Part shown: positions 7,360 through 15,557 of the stretch, in pieces
Numbering within the stretch: the stretch's first letter is position 1
Layout: each line of letters starts with the position of its first letter
NCBI GenBank assembly: GCA_964617665.1
Contig: CAZUAH010000187.1
Span: 1 to 23,760 of the forward strand
Length of the DNA: 23,760 bases
Direction: 5' to 3'
Origin: JADHUC01 sp964617665
GTDB taxonomy: Bacteria > Planctomycetota > Planctomycetia > Pirellulales > Pirellulaceae
Notes under the pieces: model-generated
Database searches by the model: none
What the model saw: the letters and a program-made list of their open reading frames with translations, nothing else
What the model was told of the DNA's origin: nothing
Made by a program: the position numbers and the translations under genes

Positions 7360-7649
7360 TACGAAATCGCCCCGCGCCCTTCTTGTTTGGATCCGTGCTT
7401 CGCCCCGTTGGAATGTCATCGCCTCAGCATTGGACCGCTTCTGCCGACCAGTCACGGGAAAGGCACACTGTCGTCGCAAGGGTAATTGCATGCATGCTCA
7501 CCATGTTAAGGCATGAACACATTGTCGCCGATTTCAATGTCATGTTGGACTGCAAATACTCTTGGCGCATGATAAGTCCTGCGAAACGAATTCGCAAGAA
7601 ACGTGATCGGACGCTTGTGGCGTTCTTTGGATAGCAGCAATCTGCAGGA

Positions 7650-8462
7650 TCAAGGTCCTGCTTGTTTGCGGAAGTGGCTGGGACTGACGCCGTATTCTTT
7701 CTTGAAGACTCGCGATAGGTAGAACGCATTCTGAAACCCGGAGCGGTGAGCGATCTGCTGCAGCGTCAAGTCTGTACTCAGCAGCAATTGCCGGGCGATA
7801 TCCAACCGGCGTCGGAGGATGTACGCCAGTGGCGTCATGTGAAAGAGGCCCGTGAACTTTCGGTGGAAGTAGTTCGGCGCCAAATGGACTACCTCGGCGA
7901 TCTCTGCGAGCTTTGGGTTTTCCAGGAGATGATCCTCCATGAAGGCGATCGCCGGCTGGAGCTGTTCGAAAATCGGATCCACGCCCGTCATGTGGCTGAA
8001 ATCGTATAGCTCCAGCACGCGCGAGACGACATCCAGAATCATCGCCTGCGTACGATAGTACAGCCATCGCGGCTGCTCATCGAACAGGCGAGCTATGCCT
8101 TCATAGGTCGCTCGCCATGACCGTACGTCGCCGAGCGGCCACTGATGCACTTGCGTTACGTGAGACATCTGATGAGACAGATATAGCGATGCGGGCACAA
8201 AGTGTATCCAGTGCACATCCATGCGCTTCGGGCATGACTGCCCGACGAGTTGGTAGCCGGGGATGAAGTACGCTCGACCAGCACGCAATTCAACGGACTG
8301 ATTCTCCAGTTCGACGTGCCCGTTTCCGCCGGTGAGGAAATACAGCTTGTAGCATTGGTCCAGACCATCAGCCGGCTTGTCCCAGCCGGAGTCACAGCTC
8401 GCGAAGCCACCCCAGAGCAGTGTAAAGGTCGTCTCGTCAGTACATCGAAGCGGCGCACTCAT
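7650..8462 (-). CDS. AraC-family transcriptional regulator with cupin-type N-terminus
   Basis: 270 residues from the ATG at 8460-8462; an in-frame start at 8537 would add 25 residues without family character. Residues about 1-130 form the sugar-sensing beta-barrel (YKLYFLTGGNGHVELENQSV ... LRAGRAYFIPGYQLV). The C-terminal 100 residues contain two helix-turn-helix motifs: KLAEIAEVVHLAPNYFHRKF and LTLQQIAHRSGFQNAFYLSR, followed by the family consensus FKKEYGVSPSHFRKQ. It is divergent from the URO-D-like gene at 8655, so it probably controls that gene and the downstream fucosidase in response to a sugar. The 192-bp intergenic region contains a long palindrome whose arms could overlap operator or promoter sites. 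Confidence 0.9.
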   Translation of the reverse strand: MSAPLRCTDETTFTLLWGGFASCDSGWDKPADGLDQCYKLYFLTGGNGHVELENQSVELRAGRAYFIPGYQLVGQSCPKRMDVHWIHFVPASLYLSHQMSHVTQVHQWPLGDVRSWRATYEGIARLFDEQPRWLYYRTQAMILDVVSRVLELYDFSHMTGVDPIFEQLQPAIAFMEDHLLENPKLAEIAEVVHLAPNYFHRKFTGLFHMTPLAYILRRRLDIARQLLLSTDLTLQQIAHRSGFQNAFYLSRVFKKEYGVSPSHFRKQAGP

Positions 8463-8547
8463 GGTTACGATTGTATATGGATTGATGAAGATCGTGAATG
8501 GTGTTTCGTCGGCGTGTCGGGGTAAACTGGATGGCATACGCCAAGTG

Positions 8548-8603
8548 GTAGGTCAGGCTGTGCCTGACGGAATCCGGTTTGCGTCAGGCACAGCCTGACC
8601 TAC
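8548..8603. repeat. Perfect 22-bp inverted repeat, TA-bounded
   Basis: Arms at 8548-8569 and 8582-8603 (gtaggtcaggctgtgcctga... and its complement) are separated by 12 nt. A further agtgg/ccact pairs beyond a single-base bulge. Each arm is itself a partial palindrome (caggctgtgcctg). TA lies at 8549-8550 and 8601-8602. It lies between the araC-type gene and its divergent neighbour. Copies of this motif are common in planctomycete intergenic DNA as far as I recall, which points to a REP/MITE-like element. Confidence 0.85.
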
Positions 8604-8654
8604 TCCACTGGAAGCCCGTAACGCCGTCCGTCACTCCATCTCAAGAGACAGACC

Positions 8655-9956
8655 ATGCTCCACGATCCCAGCCATTATGAACCGCCGCCGATCGCTCACG
8701 AAATTCAATTGACTCCGCAGGACACCGAAATCCTTCGTGGGTTGGCATCCGAATTGGCGGAGATTGTTTCGTTGCCGATCCATCAGGAAAAGGCCCGGCT
8801 TTGGCAAAAGCTAAACGACCTGCAGTCCGGCCGGCCAATGGTCTGGATCAACGAGATCTGTTGGCACGAAATGAACGTCGACGACGAGCTCACGTTGGTG
8901 ACACGGGACCCCTGGGCTCAAGACCAGGAACGCGATCTGCGACGCACGCTGTACCAGTGGCGTCACCTGCCGGGCGACATGATTATCAGCGACCATCTTG
9001 CCTGCCCGCTGGCAGTACACAGCACCGACTTCGGCATCATCGAGGACGTGGATATCGTCGAGACGGACGCGGCCAGCGATGTCGTGTCTCGCCATTTCAA
9101 CGTTCAGATCCAAGACGTCGAAGATCTGGAGAAGATCAAGATGCCGGTCGTCACGCACAACGAGGCGGCCACCGAGTACCGGTATCAGGCGATGTGCGAG
9201 GTCTACGATGGCATCCTGCCGGTCAGGAAAACCGGCCAAACTCACATCTGGTTCGCGCCTTGGGATTACCTGATTCGCTGGTGGGGCGTTCAGCAGGCGA
9301 TGATGGACCTGATCGAACGGCCGGACCTGGTTCACGCCGCCGTGGATCGCCTGGTCGATGCCTGGATGGTGGAGCTTGACCAGTTCGAGTCGATGAACCT
9401 GCTTTCGCTCGACGCAAACAACACACGTATCGGCTCCGGCGGATACGGTTACACGAATCGGTTACCCGGCGATCCGTTCGATTCCGAATACGTACAGCCG
9501 CATAACATGTGGGGCTGTTCGAACGCACAAATCTTTTCAGACGTGTCGCCGCAAATGCACTGGGAATTCGCCGTCGAGCATGACCTGCGTTGGCTCGAAC
9601 GTTGGGGACGGACTTATTACGGTTGTTGCGAGCCGCTGGATGGCAAGGTTGATATCTTGCGGCGGATTCCAAACCTGAGAAAGATCTCTATCAGTCCGTG
9701 GTGCGACACGGCACGAGTGGTCGAAAACGTGGGCAGCGATTTCGTTATCAGCCGCAAACCCAGCCCGGCGATTTTTGCGGAAGACACCTGGCATCCCGAG
9801 CGGGTCAGGCAAGAGCTGCGTGATTTCTTGGAGCAGACTCGCGGCTGCCACGTCGAGCTGATTATGAAAGACATCTCGACCGTGCGCTACCAGCCGCAAC
9901 GACTGTGGGAATGGGCCTCGATAGCGATGGAAGTTGTCGAGGAGTTCGCTCACTGA
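8655..9956 (+). CDS. Uroporphyrinogen decarboxylase (URO-D) superfamily protein, unknown substrate
   Basis: 433 residues. The C-terminal half resembles the URO-D/corrinoid methyltransferase TIM barrel: WGVQQAMMDLIERPDLVHAAVDRLVDAW, then GRTYYGCCEPLDGKVDILRR, then the ISPWCDTARVVENVG strand-turn and FVISRKPSPAI. True HemE enzymes are about 350 residues and carry an N-terminal RQAGR motif. That is absent here, so this is not heme biosynthesis. Related proteins include cobamide-dependent methyltransferases (MtbA/MtaA class) and large uncharacterised groups found beside carbohydrate genes. The paired cysteines of YGCCEP may bind metal. It is transcribed divergently from the AraC regulator and lies 117 bp before the fucosidase gene, so it is probably part of the same regulon. 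Confidence 0.65.
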   Translation: MLHDPSHYEPPPIAHEIQLTPQDTEILRGLASELAEIVSLPIHQEKARLWQKLNDLQSGRPMVWINEICWHEMNVDDELTLVTRDPWAQDQERDLRRTLYQWRHLPGDMIISDHLACPLAVHSTDFGIIEDVDIVETDAASDVVSRHFNVQIQDVEDLEKIKMPVVTHNEAATEYRYQAMCEVYDGILPVRKTGQTHIWFAPWDYLIRWWGVQQAMMDLIERPDLVHAAVDRLVDAWMVELDQFESMNLLSLDANNTRIGSGGYGYTNRLPGDPFDSEYVQPHNMWGCSNAQIFSDVSPQMHWEFAVEHDLRWLERWGRTYYGCCEPLDGKVDILRRIPNLRKISISPWCDTARVVENVGSDFVISRKPSPAIFAEDTWHPERVRQELRDFLEQTRGCHVELIMKDISTVRYQPQRLWEWASIAMEVVEEFAH

Positions 9957-10073
9957 AGGCTTTGGCACACAAACGAACGTCGGCCTGCCGAATCTCAACG
10001 TTTACGCATGGCCGGTTTGAATATGGTGATATCGTTTCCGACTTTGACTGGGCTGATGAAAGAAGGTGCCTTA

Positions 10074-12216
10074 ATGAAGGTCCAACTGATTCCCCTCAAG
10101 GGCCTTACTGGCCTGTTGGCCGTGGCTCTGCTGGCCATCGCCGTTAACGCAGAAGAGCCCGCCCGCGACTGGTCCGCCTATCCGATGGAGTCGGGCGCGT
10201 TCGAAGCAACTTGGGAATCGCTTGAGAAGTATGAGTGTCCCGCGTGGTTCCGCGATGCGAAGTTCGGCATCTGGGCCATCATTGGGCCTCAGTGTGTGCC
10301 GATGCAAGGCGATTGGTATGCCCGGCACATGTACATCCAGGGCCATCGGCAGTACGAGCACCATGCAAAGACGTACGGCCATCCGTCCAAGTTCGGCTAC
10401 AAGGATCTGATCGAGAAGTTCGATCCGAAGAAGCTCGACTTCGACAAGCTGGTCGGCCTCTACAAACAGGCCGGCGCGAAATACGCGGTGATCCTGGCCG
10501 TGCATCACGACAATTTCGATCTCTGGAATTCAAAACACCACGTGTGGAACTCGGTCAACAAAGGGCCGAAACGGGATTTGGTGGGCGAATTCCGCGACGC
10601 GGCAGCGAAGCATGATATCCGGTTTGGTGTGACGACTCATCTGGCACGGACATACAGTTGGCTTCAAACAAGTCACGGTGCGGACAAAAAAGGACCGTTG
10701 GCCGGCGTGCCGTACGACGGCGCCGATCCGAAGTACCAGTCGCTCTATCATCCTCCTTTTCCGGAATCGCCGCGGTATCCGAGCAATCCGCCGGAGGCCT
10801 GGAAGCTGGCGTGGTACTCGCGGGTCAAGGACCTGATTGACCAGTACCAGCCCGATGTGATGTACTTCGACGGCAGCTACCCGTTCGACGAGGGCGATGT
10901 CGGTCGCCGACTTGTGGCTCACTACTACAATATCAACGCCAATTGGCATGGCGGGCGCAACGATGCCGCTATGTGTATCAAGAAGTGGCCCGCCGAATCG
11001 CACCACGGCATGTATCGTGACGGCACATGCATACAGGATGTCGAGCGAGGTGGGGCGGACAAACTGTGGGAGTTGCCGTGGCAGACAGACACTTGCATCG
11101 GCGGCTGGTATTACCGCGTGGGCACCCGCTACAAGACCCCGGCGCATGTGGCTCAAATGTTGATCGACATTGTGAGCAAGAACGGCAACCTGCTGCTGAA
11201 CCTACCGCTTCACCCCGACGGCTCGTTGGACGACCACGAAATCGCCTTTCTGCAGGCGATGGGGCAGTGGATGAAGGTCAATGGCGAAGGGATCTACGAG
11301 ACCCGGCCCTGGGTCGTTTACGGCGAAGGCCCGACCAAGGGCGGCGGTGGCCACTTCAACGAGGCGCAAGCACACTACACACCGCGGGATTTCCGTTACA
11401 CCGCCAAAGACGATACCCAGCTCTTCGCTTTCTTCATGAAATGGCCCGAGCACGGTCGTTTGCGCCTGCGGGCGTTGGCGAAGACCGCCGAATCCGGCGG
11501 CGTGATCGAGAAGGTAGAACTGCTTGGACACGAAGGCGAGTTGGAGTTCTCGCAATCAGACGAAGGCCTGGCCGTAGCGCTGCCGAACACCCCGCCTTGC
11601 GAGCATGCCTGGACACTGCGAATAACCGGCCGCAAGCTCCGCGATTTCAAGCCTCAGACGACCGTCGGTGTCGTGGAACCCGAGGTAGAGGGTACGCTTC
11701 TGCTGAACGCCGACGAAGCCGAGATCCACGGCAGTTCGCCTCGCGTGGAGAAGAAGCCGAATGTGGACAAGAGCAATATTGGCCACTGGGGGTCGGCCAG
11801 CGACTGGGTCTCGTGGCAAGTCAAGATCGCGAACGCCGGCATCTAAGCACCCAGTCACAACTCCTTGGGCAGAACGAATGTCAGAAACCCGGTTTTTTCG
11901 GAAAAACCGGGTTTCTATTACGCCCAGAAATTTGTACGCGGGTGCTTACCGCGTCACCGCCCGCATCAGTTCATTGGGCCGAGCCACTCCCTTCGCCGCG
12001 GAATTGGATGATCAGCGCGTCGAGGTCGAGTCGATTCGGACGGGAACCTGGGCGGAGTTTGTGCCCGTCGAGATCGGACAATTCCAAGTAGACGAACCGG
12101 GAATCCACACGTTCAGCGTGAAACCGCTGAATGCCGAGACATGGAACCCCATCGGATTGTTGGAGGTCAAGCTCGTGCCTGAGGCGACGAGCCGATCCAG
12201 CCAAGACAAACCCTGA
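10074..12216 (+). pseudogene. GH29 alpha-L-fucosidase gene interrupted by a 101-bp element
   Basis: The ATG at 10074 follows an aagaagg box and starts a signal peptide (MKVQLIPLKGLTGLLAVALL, cleaved after VNA). The first frame runs to a TAA at 11844-11846 (590 residues). It contains the GH29 barrel: WFRDAKFGIW, GDWYARHMY, AVHHDNFDLW (His144, His145), the nucleophile region VMYFDGSYPF (Asp266), and SKNGNLLLNLP. The stop belongs to an inserted palindrome. Removing 11846-11948 joins ...KIANAGI to YRVTARISSLG and continues in frame to 12214-12216. The intact protein would be 679 residues with a complete C-terminal beta-sandwich domain. The usual His-Trp after GIW-A is Ile69-Ile70 here. The 590-residue product may still fold as a catalytic domain, but activity is doubtful. 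Family call certain; functional state inferred. Confidence 0.88.
11846..11946. mobile_element. MITE-like 101-bp palindromic element with TA duplication
   Basis: Terminal inverted repeats agcaccc / gggtgct (11846-11852, 11940-11946) are flanked on each side by TA (11844-11845 and 11947-11948). The whole element can fold as an imperfect hairpin: acaa/ttgt and tgggc/gccca pair outside a 15-bp perfect core (11883-11897 with 11902-11916, agaaacccggttttt) closed by tcgg. It has no coding capacity. Excision leaving one TA restores the fucosidase reading frame, which defines both borders. TA duplication is typical of the IS630/Tc1-mariner group, so such a transposase could have moved it. Confidence 0.8.
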
Positions 12217-12238
12217 AGGGTCTGCTGCAACGGCAAAG

Positions 12239-12264
12239 TACGATGGCCTTCCAAGGCCATCGTA
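12239..12264. repeat. 12-bp near-perfect palindrome with 2-nt loop, TA-bounded
   Basis: tacgatggcctt and aaggccatcgta flank cc. The terminal TA pairs are at 12239-12240 and 12263-12264. It lies 22 bp after the restored fucosidase stop codon and could form a transcript-end hairpin, but no T-tract follows. Confidence 0.75.
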
Positions 12265-12291
12265 TAGAGCACCTGTGAAGGGCCCTGCTAA

Positions 12292-12385
12292 TTGGACAGC
12301 GCTGCTTTGAATGAGCCGTTTGGGCGATAGCCCCGGTTCCTTCCGAAAAAACCGGGGCTATCGCCCAAACGGCTCATCTGTCCAA
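12292..12385. repeat. 28-bp perfect inverted repeat with outer flanking arms
   Basis: Perfect arms at 12311-12338 and 12350-12377 (atgagccgtttgggcgatag... and its complement) enclose the 11 nt ccttccgaaaa. Outside them ttggacag (12292-12299) and ctgtccaa (12378-12385) also pair, leaving an 11-nt one-sided bulge. The centre (ccggtt...gaaaaaaccgg) resembles the core of the element inside the fucosidase gene. It has no TA at its ends. Confidence 0.8.
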
Positions 12386-12450
12386 GACATTTGCCGCGAT
12401 GCTTGGTTTCGCGTAGCATATCGCAGATGCCCAGAACCTCGCGAGTGTTC

Positions 12451-12476
12451 GTAGGCCAGGACCGGTCCTGACCTAC
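12451..12476. repeat. 26-nt palindrome with one mismatch, TA-bounded
   Basis: gtaggccaggacc / ggtcctgacctac has no loop and one C-A mismatch. TA lies at 12452-12453 and 12474-12475. It is located 24 bp upstream of the LRR-TIR remnant. Its gtagg...cctac ends resemble those of the palindrome at 8548-8603. Confidence 0.7.
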
Positions 12477-12500
12477 AGCTAATCCACGCCGAGACCAGCT

Positions 12501-12972
12501 ATGCCCACGAATCAGCAGGCATTCAAGAAAGCGAAACAGAAGATCGACCAGGCCCGACGAGACGGGGCCACCGAACTCGATCTGAACTCCATGGGGCTCA
12601 CCGAGCTGCTGGAGTGGCTGGGCCAGCTCACGCAGTTGCAGACGCTGAACCTCGCTGGCAACCAACTGAGGGCGCTGCCCAAACGCCTACGCCGTGGTGG
12701 TCTGCATGTCGCCGCAATTGACCGAGGAGCGCTATCGCTCCGGCGTTTATCCCGAAATACGCGACGCGATCGCGACCTTCCGCCAACACGGTCCTGGCCA
12801 CGCCTACATCTTCCCTGTGCGGTTGGCAGAATGCGAAGTCCCGCCCATCGAGATCGACGACACACGAACGCTGGAGCGGCTTCAGCACATCGACCTGTTT
12901 CCGGGAAGTAGACGCAGCGCAGGTGTGCGGAAGCTGGTGGCATCCCTCACTGCCGCGCCGGAGCATCCGTGA
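12501..12972 (+). pseudogene. LRR-TIR protein gene, internally deleted and frameshifted
   Basis: The ATG at 12501 opens MPTNQQAFKKAKQKIDQARR, then DGATELDLNSMGL and one leucine-rich repeat (QLTQLQTLNLAGNQLRALPK). The LRR frame fails near 12680. From there a +1 frame (open to 12972) reads NAYAVVVCMSPQLTEERYR, then GVYPEIRDAIATFRQHGPGH, YIFPVRLAECEVPP, LERLQHIDLFP. This is the C-terminal half of a TIR domain. So a gene with the LRR-...-TIR order, known from planctomycetes, has lost the remaining repeats, any middle domain and the N-terminal half of TIR, including the region that normally holds early NADase/fold motifs. There is no clear ribosome binding site. It would have been a signalling or defence-type protein; it is now a fossil. 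Confidence 0.7.
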
Positions 12973-13325
12973 AGTCTCTTTCAAATGCCGAGTTGGATTC
13001 GGGAGAGATCCCGAATCACGCTCTGCAAACGCGGTATCTGCCGTAGCTTTGGGGTGGCGTAGGCAGCAGAGTGCCGCTGCCCAATCAAGTCGCAAGACTC
13101 CCGACCGGCTGAATCCTAGGCTCTGCCCCGCAATCGTCAAATCAGGGTTTGTGAGCGGCAAGGCGCTAGCCGCCGGTCCTACTGTGGCAGTGTTTCCACT
13201 TGATTCACCCGCGGCTAGCGCCTCACGATTGCGGGACAGAGCCTAGGAGCGCAGTTACCACAGCGGGTAGATTGCGACTCAACGGGGCAGAAGGTGCCCT
13301 TGTCCTTCCGTTCGTCGAGGCTACT
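12973..13325. other. Non-coding gap containing nested palindromes
   Basis: 353 bp between the LRR-TIR remnant and the end of the convergent lyase gene. No credible ORF was seen. The only structure I can support is the nested inverted repeat at 13115-13247, listed separately. Confidence 0.5.
13115..13247. repeat. Nested inverted repeats, outer pair TA-bounded
   Basis: Outer 23-bp arms at 13115-13137 and 13225-13247 (cctaggctctgccccgcaat... ) pair with one mismatch. Between them lies a second, unrelated pair of 12-bp perfect arms (ggcgctagccgc 13162-13173, gcggctagcgcc 13211-13222) with other sequence. TA lies at 13117-13118 and 13244-13245. The arrangement looks like one palindromic element inserted in the loop of another. 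Confidence 0.75.
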
Positions 13326-15557
13326 TCACTTTGCCGACAGGCACTTGGTTGTCATCGGGCACTGTGTGTAGCCCATTGCCTGGATGCATACGTCCAGTCG
13401 GTATAGCGGGTCCTGCATCAAGCAGACGCGCCGATCGGTGGCGGAAATGGTTGTCGAGTAGATTCGCAGTTCGCCGGGAACGGTGACGATCAACTCCTCG
13501 CGCCAGTCGCCCAGTACATCAGCGTATCCAACAAACGAACCAGATACCTCGCCGATTGGCTCGTCGCTGCCGTAATTGACGATGCGTCTGCCCCTGAGGA
13601 TTTCCCGCTGCAGATCGGCATCCCAGTACACGGCTCGCAGACCGAAACCCCAATCGAGATCGTCGCGCAGGATGTTTCCTTTTGCGTCGAACAACCATCG
13701 CACGTTCGACTTCTTTTGGCTGTCGGTGTCGGACGAATAGCACTCGATGCCGGGCACCGAACCGTCGATGTCGCTGCACATACCCGTCGAATGTACGTGC
13801 CGCGTGGGAACGTCTAACCCCCAAAGGATCTCGCCCGTACGAGCATCGGCCAGACAGCATCCGTTACCCGATGCGCGGCTTTCGATGCCGTAGTACACCT
13901 CCAGGCCGGGCCGCGATGGGTCGATGTCGCCAACGTAGTGATGATCGGGATGGCCCAAGCCGGTAGACCACAGCCCGACACCGTTATCGTCCAGCACTGC
14001 CGAACCAAGAAACACCTCGTCGCGTCCGTCGTCGTCGATATCGACCGCGTGCATACTGTGCGCGCCTTGGCCCCGGTATCGACCGCCCTCTTCCGCTTCG
14101 TTCCACTTCCACTGCTCGCGAAGCTTCCCATTGTGGTATTCGTAAGCCAACACCTGGATGACGTTGTAAGTCCCGCGGACCACAATCAGCGACGGCGTCT
14201 TGCCGTCAAGATAGGCAACGCACATTTGGTTCCGCGAAGAGTAGTTGTAGCTGGGAAAATCCTCGCGCTTTGGCCAGTCGGCACGGGCCTTTTCTTCGCC
14301 GGTCATGCCATCCAGTACAAGCAAATACTCCGGCCCCGAGTTGACATGCCCATCCTCGTCCCGAGGGTCACCCTCGCCGGCCTTCAAGCAGACTTCTGCT
14401 TTGCCATCGCCGTCCAGATCGTAGACTACCATCGGCGAGTACCAGATACCGCGTTCGATGGCCCAACCCAGGTCGTATCGCCACAAGAACGTCCCGTCGG
14501 CCAAGTAGGCTTCGATCTTGTACGTCTCCGGGCTGGGCTTCCAGTACTTCACATATGGATCGATATTCGCATTCGGCTGCTTGATGACGTAGTCGTATAC
14601 GCCATCGCCGTTCAAGTCCGCAATGCCGCACTTCTGGAACGTGTGGTCCCCATCCAGCTTGACAGGAACGTAATTCTGGCCTTTGTCTGACGGAACGGCT
14701 CCGGCAATCTCGGAGGCTTCGCCTTCCTTGCCGTCGACAACCCGTGTCACCACATACTCGTTCCGCACGTCCGCCACTGGGTTCCCGTCGACGAAGTCGG
14801 TTGTCTTGGTCAGCAGTACATCGTTCAGCTTCTTGGACGTTTGTGTTCCTGCGCGGCGATAGATGTTGAATGAGACGTTCTTCGGATCGTCCTTCAGGAG
14901 CCGCCAGCCAACGTAGATGCCGCCATCGCCCGCAGCCAGCGCAACAACGCCCCGTCCCATCGGCTCCTCGACGCGCGTCTTGGCAAAGCCTTCGACTTTC
15001 GGTTTGCGGTTCGGATCGGGCAGCGGTGTGAATTCGAGATAATCGTAGTAGCACGAACCGGGATTCGTGCTGGACGCAAATCGGTCGTCGACCCACAACT
15101 CGAAACCATCCTCGCCCACCTCAATCAACCCCAGGTGTCGATTCGAGCCGCTGATCTTCCGCCACGACTGCCCGTCGAAAGAGATCCCCATCGACCGGCT
15201 CACACCGCCAATGCTGACATAGTACTTGCCTGGCGTAATGTCCTTGACAGTTGTGTGAAGCACCGGCGCGCCTTCCTCGGGCTTCGCCCGGTCCTTCATC
15301 ACGCGAGGCGACTGCAGCACGATCCCTTCCGACCACTTCTTCTCGGCATCCTTGTCGGTCGACCAGAGATTCCATTTCTGCTCCGAGAACTGGTTAACAT
15401 TCCAAGCATCCTTCGGTTCAGTAACGTCTTCCGCCTCGAACCGCAAAGTCTGCTGCGCCTGGACCAATCCCGTGACGCTGCAGAGATTGAATAGGACAAT
15501 CACGGTGCAAGTGCAGAGAAAGTGGCAGCGGATCCATGAAGCGGCAGTTGTTCTCAT
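13326..15557 (-). CDS. Rhamnogalacturonan lyase, PL11 family, secreted
   Basis: 743 residues from the ATG at 15555-15557, preceded by a ggag box; a longer frame to 15623 adds no family sequence. Residues 1 to about 35 form a signal peptide with an unusually Cys-rich core (CHFLCTCTVIVLFNLCSV). Next comes a carbohydrate-binding-like beta-sandwich (LRFEAEDVTEP ... CYYDYLEFTPLP), a fibronectin-like segment (GIYVGWRLLKDD ... FNIYRRAG), then the eight-bladed propeller typical of PL11 (YesW/YesX), with calcium motifs DLNGDGVYD, DLDGDGKAE, DIDDDGRDE and the family block GLGHPDHHYVGDIDPSRPGL. It eliminatively cleaves the rhamnose-galacturonate backbone of pectin RG-I. It lies downstream of the glycosidase-like gene on the same strand (gap 109 bp), so the two are probably co-transcribed. 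Confidence 0.93.
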   Translation of the reverse strand: MRTTAASWIRCHFLCTCTVIVLFNLCSVTGLVQAQQTLRFEAEDVTEPKDAWNVNQFSEQKWNLWSTDKDAEKKWSEGIVLQSPRVMKDRAKPEEGAPVLHTTVKDITPGKYYVSIGGVSRSMGISFDGQSWRKISGSNRHLGLIEVGEDGFELWVDDRFASSTNPGSCYYDYLEFTPLPDPNRKPKVEGFAKTRVEEPMGRGVVALAAGDGGIYVGWRLLKDDPKNVSFNIYRRAGTQTSKKLNDVLLTKTTDFVDGNPVADVRNEYVVTRVVDGKEGEASEIAGAVPSDKGQNYVPVKLDGDHTFQKCGIADLNGDGVYDYVIKQPNANIDPYVKYWKPSPETYKIEAYLADGTFLWRYDLGWAIERGIWYSPMVVYDLDGDGKAEVCLKAGEGDPRDEDGHVNSGPEYLLVLDGMTGEEKARADWPKREDFPSYNYSSRNQMCVAYLDGKTPSLIVVRGTYNVIQVLAYEYHNGKLREQWKWNEAEEGGRYRGQGAHSMHAVDIDDDGRDEVFLGSAVLDDNGVGLWSTGLGHPDHHYVGDIDPSRPGLEVYYGIESRASGNGCCLADARTGEILWGLDVPTRHVHSTGMCSDIDGSVPGIECYSSDTDSQKKSNVRWLFDAKGNILRDDLDWGFGLRAVYWDADLQREILRGRRIVNYGSDEPIGEVSGSFVGYADVLGDWREELIVTVPGELRIYSTTISATDRRVCLMQDPLYRLDVCIQAMGYTQCPMTTKCLSAK

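Noticed and set aside
7360..7649. 92-aa plus-strand ORF (7356-7634) between the transposase remnant and the AraC gene
   Set aside because: No family resemblance and no ribosome binding site; the gap otherwise shows nothing I can identify.
11883..11916. Hairpin as a normal transcription terminator of the fucosidase gene
   Set aside because: The T and A runs are inside the stem and no T-tract follows. The flanking TIRs and TA duplication show an inserted element instead.
13938..14690. 250-aa plus-strand ORF opposite the PL11 lyase
   Set aside because: Lies wholly within a clear PL11 coding region and has no start signal; explained by third-position GC bias.
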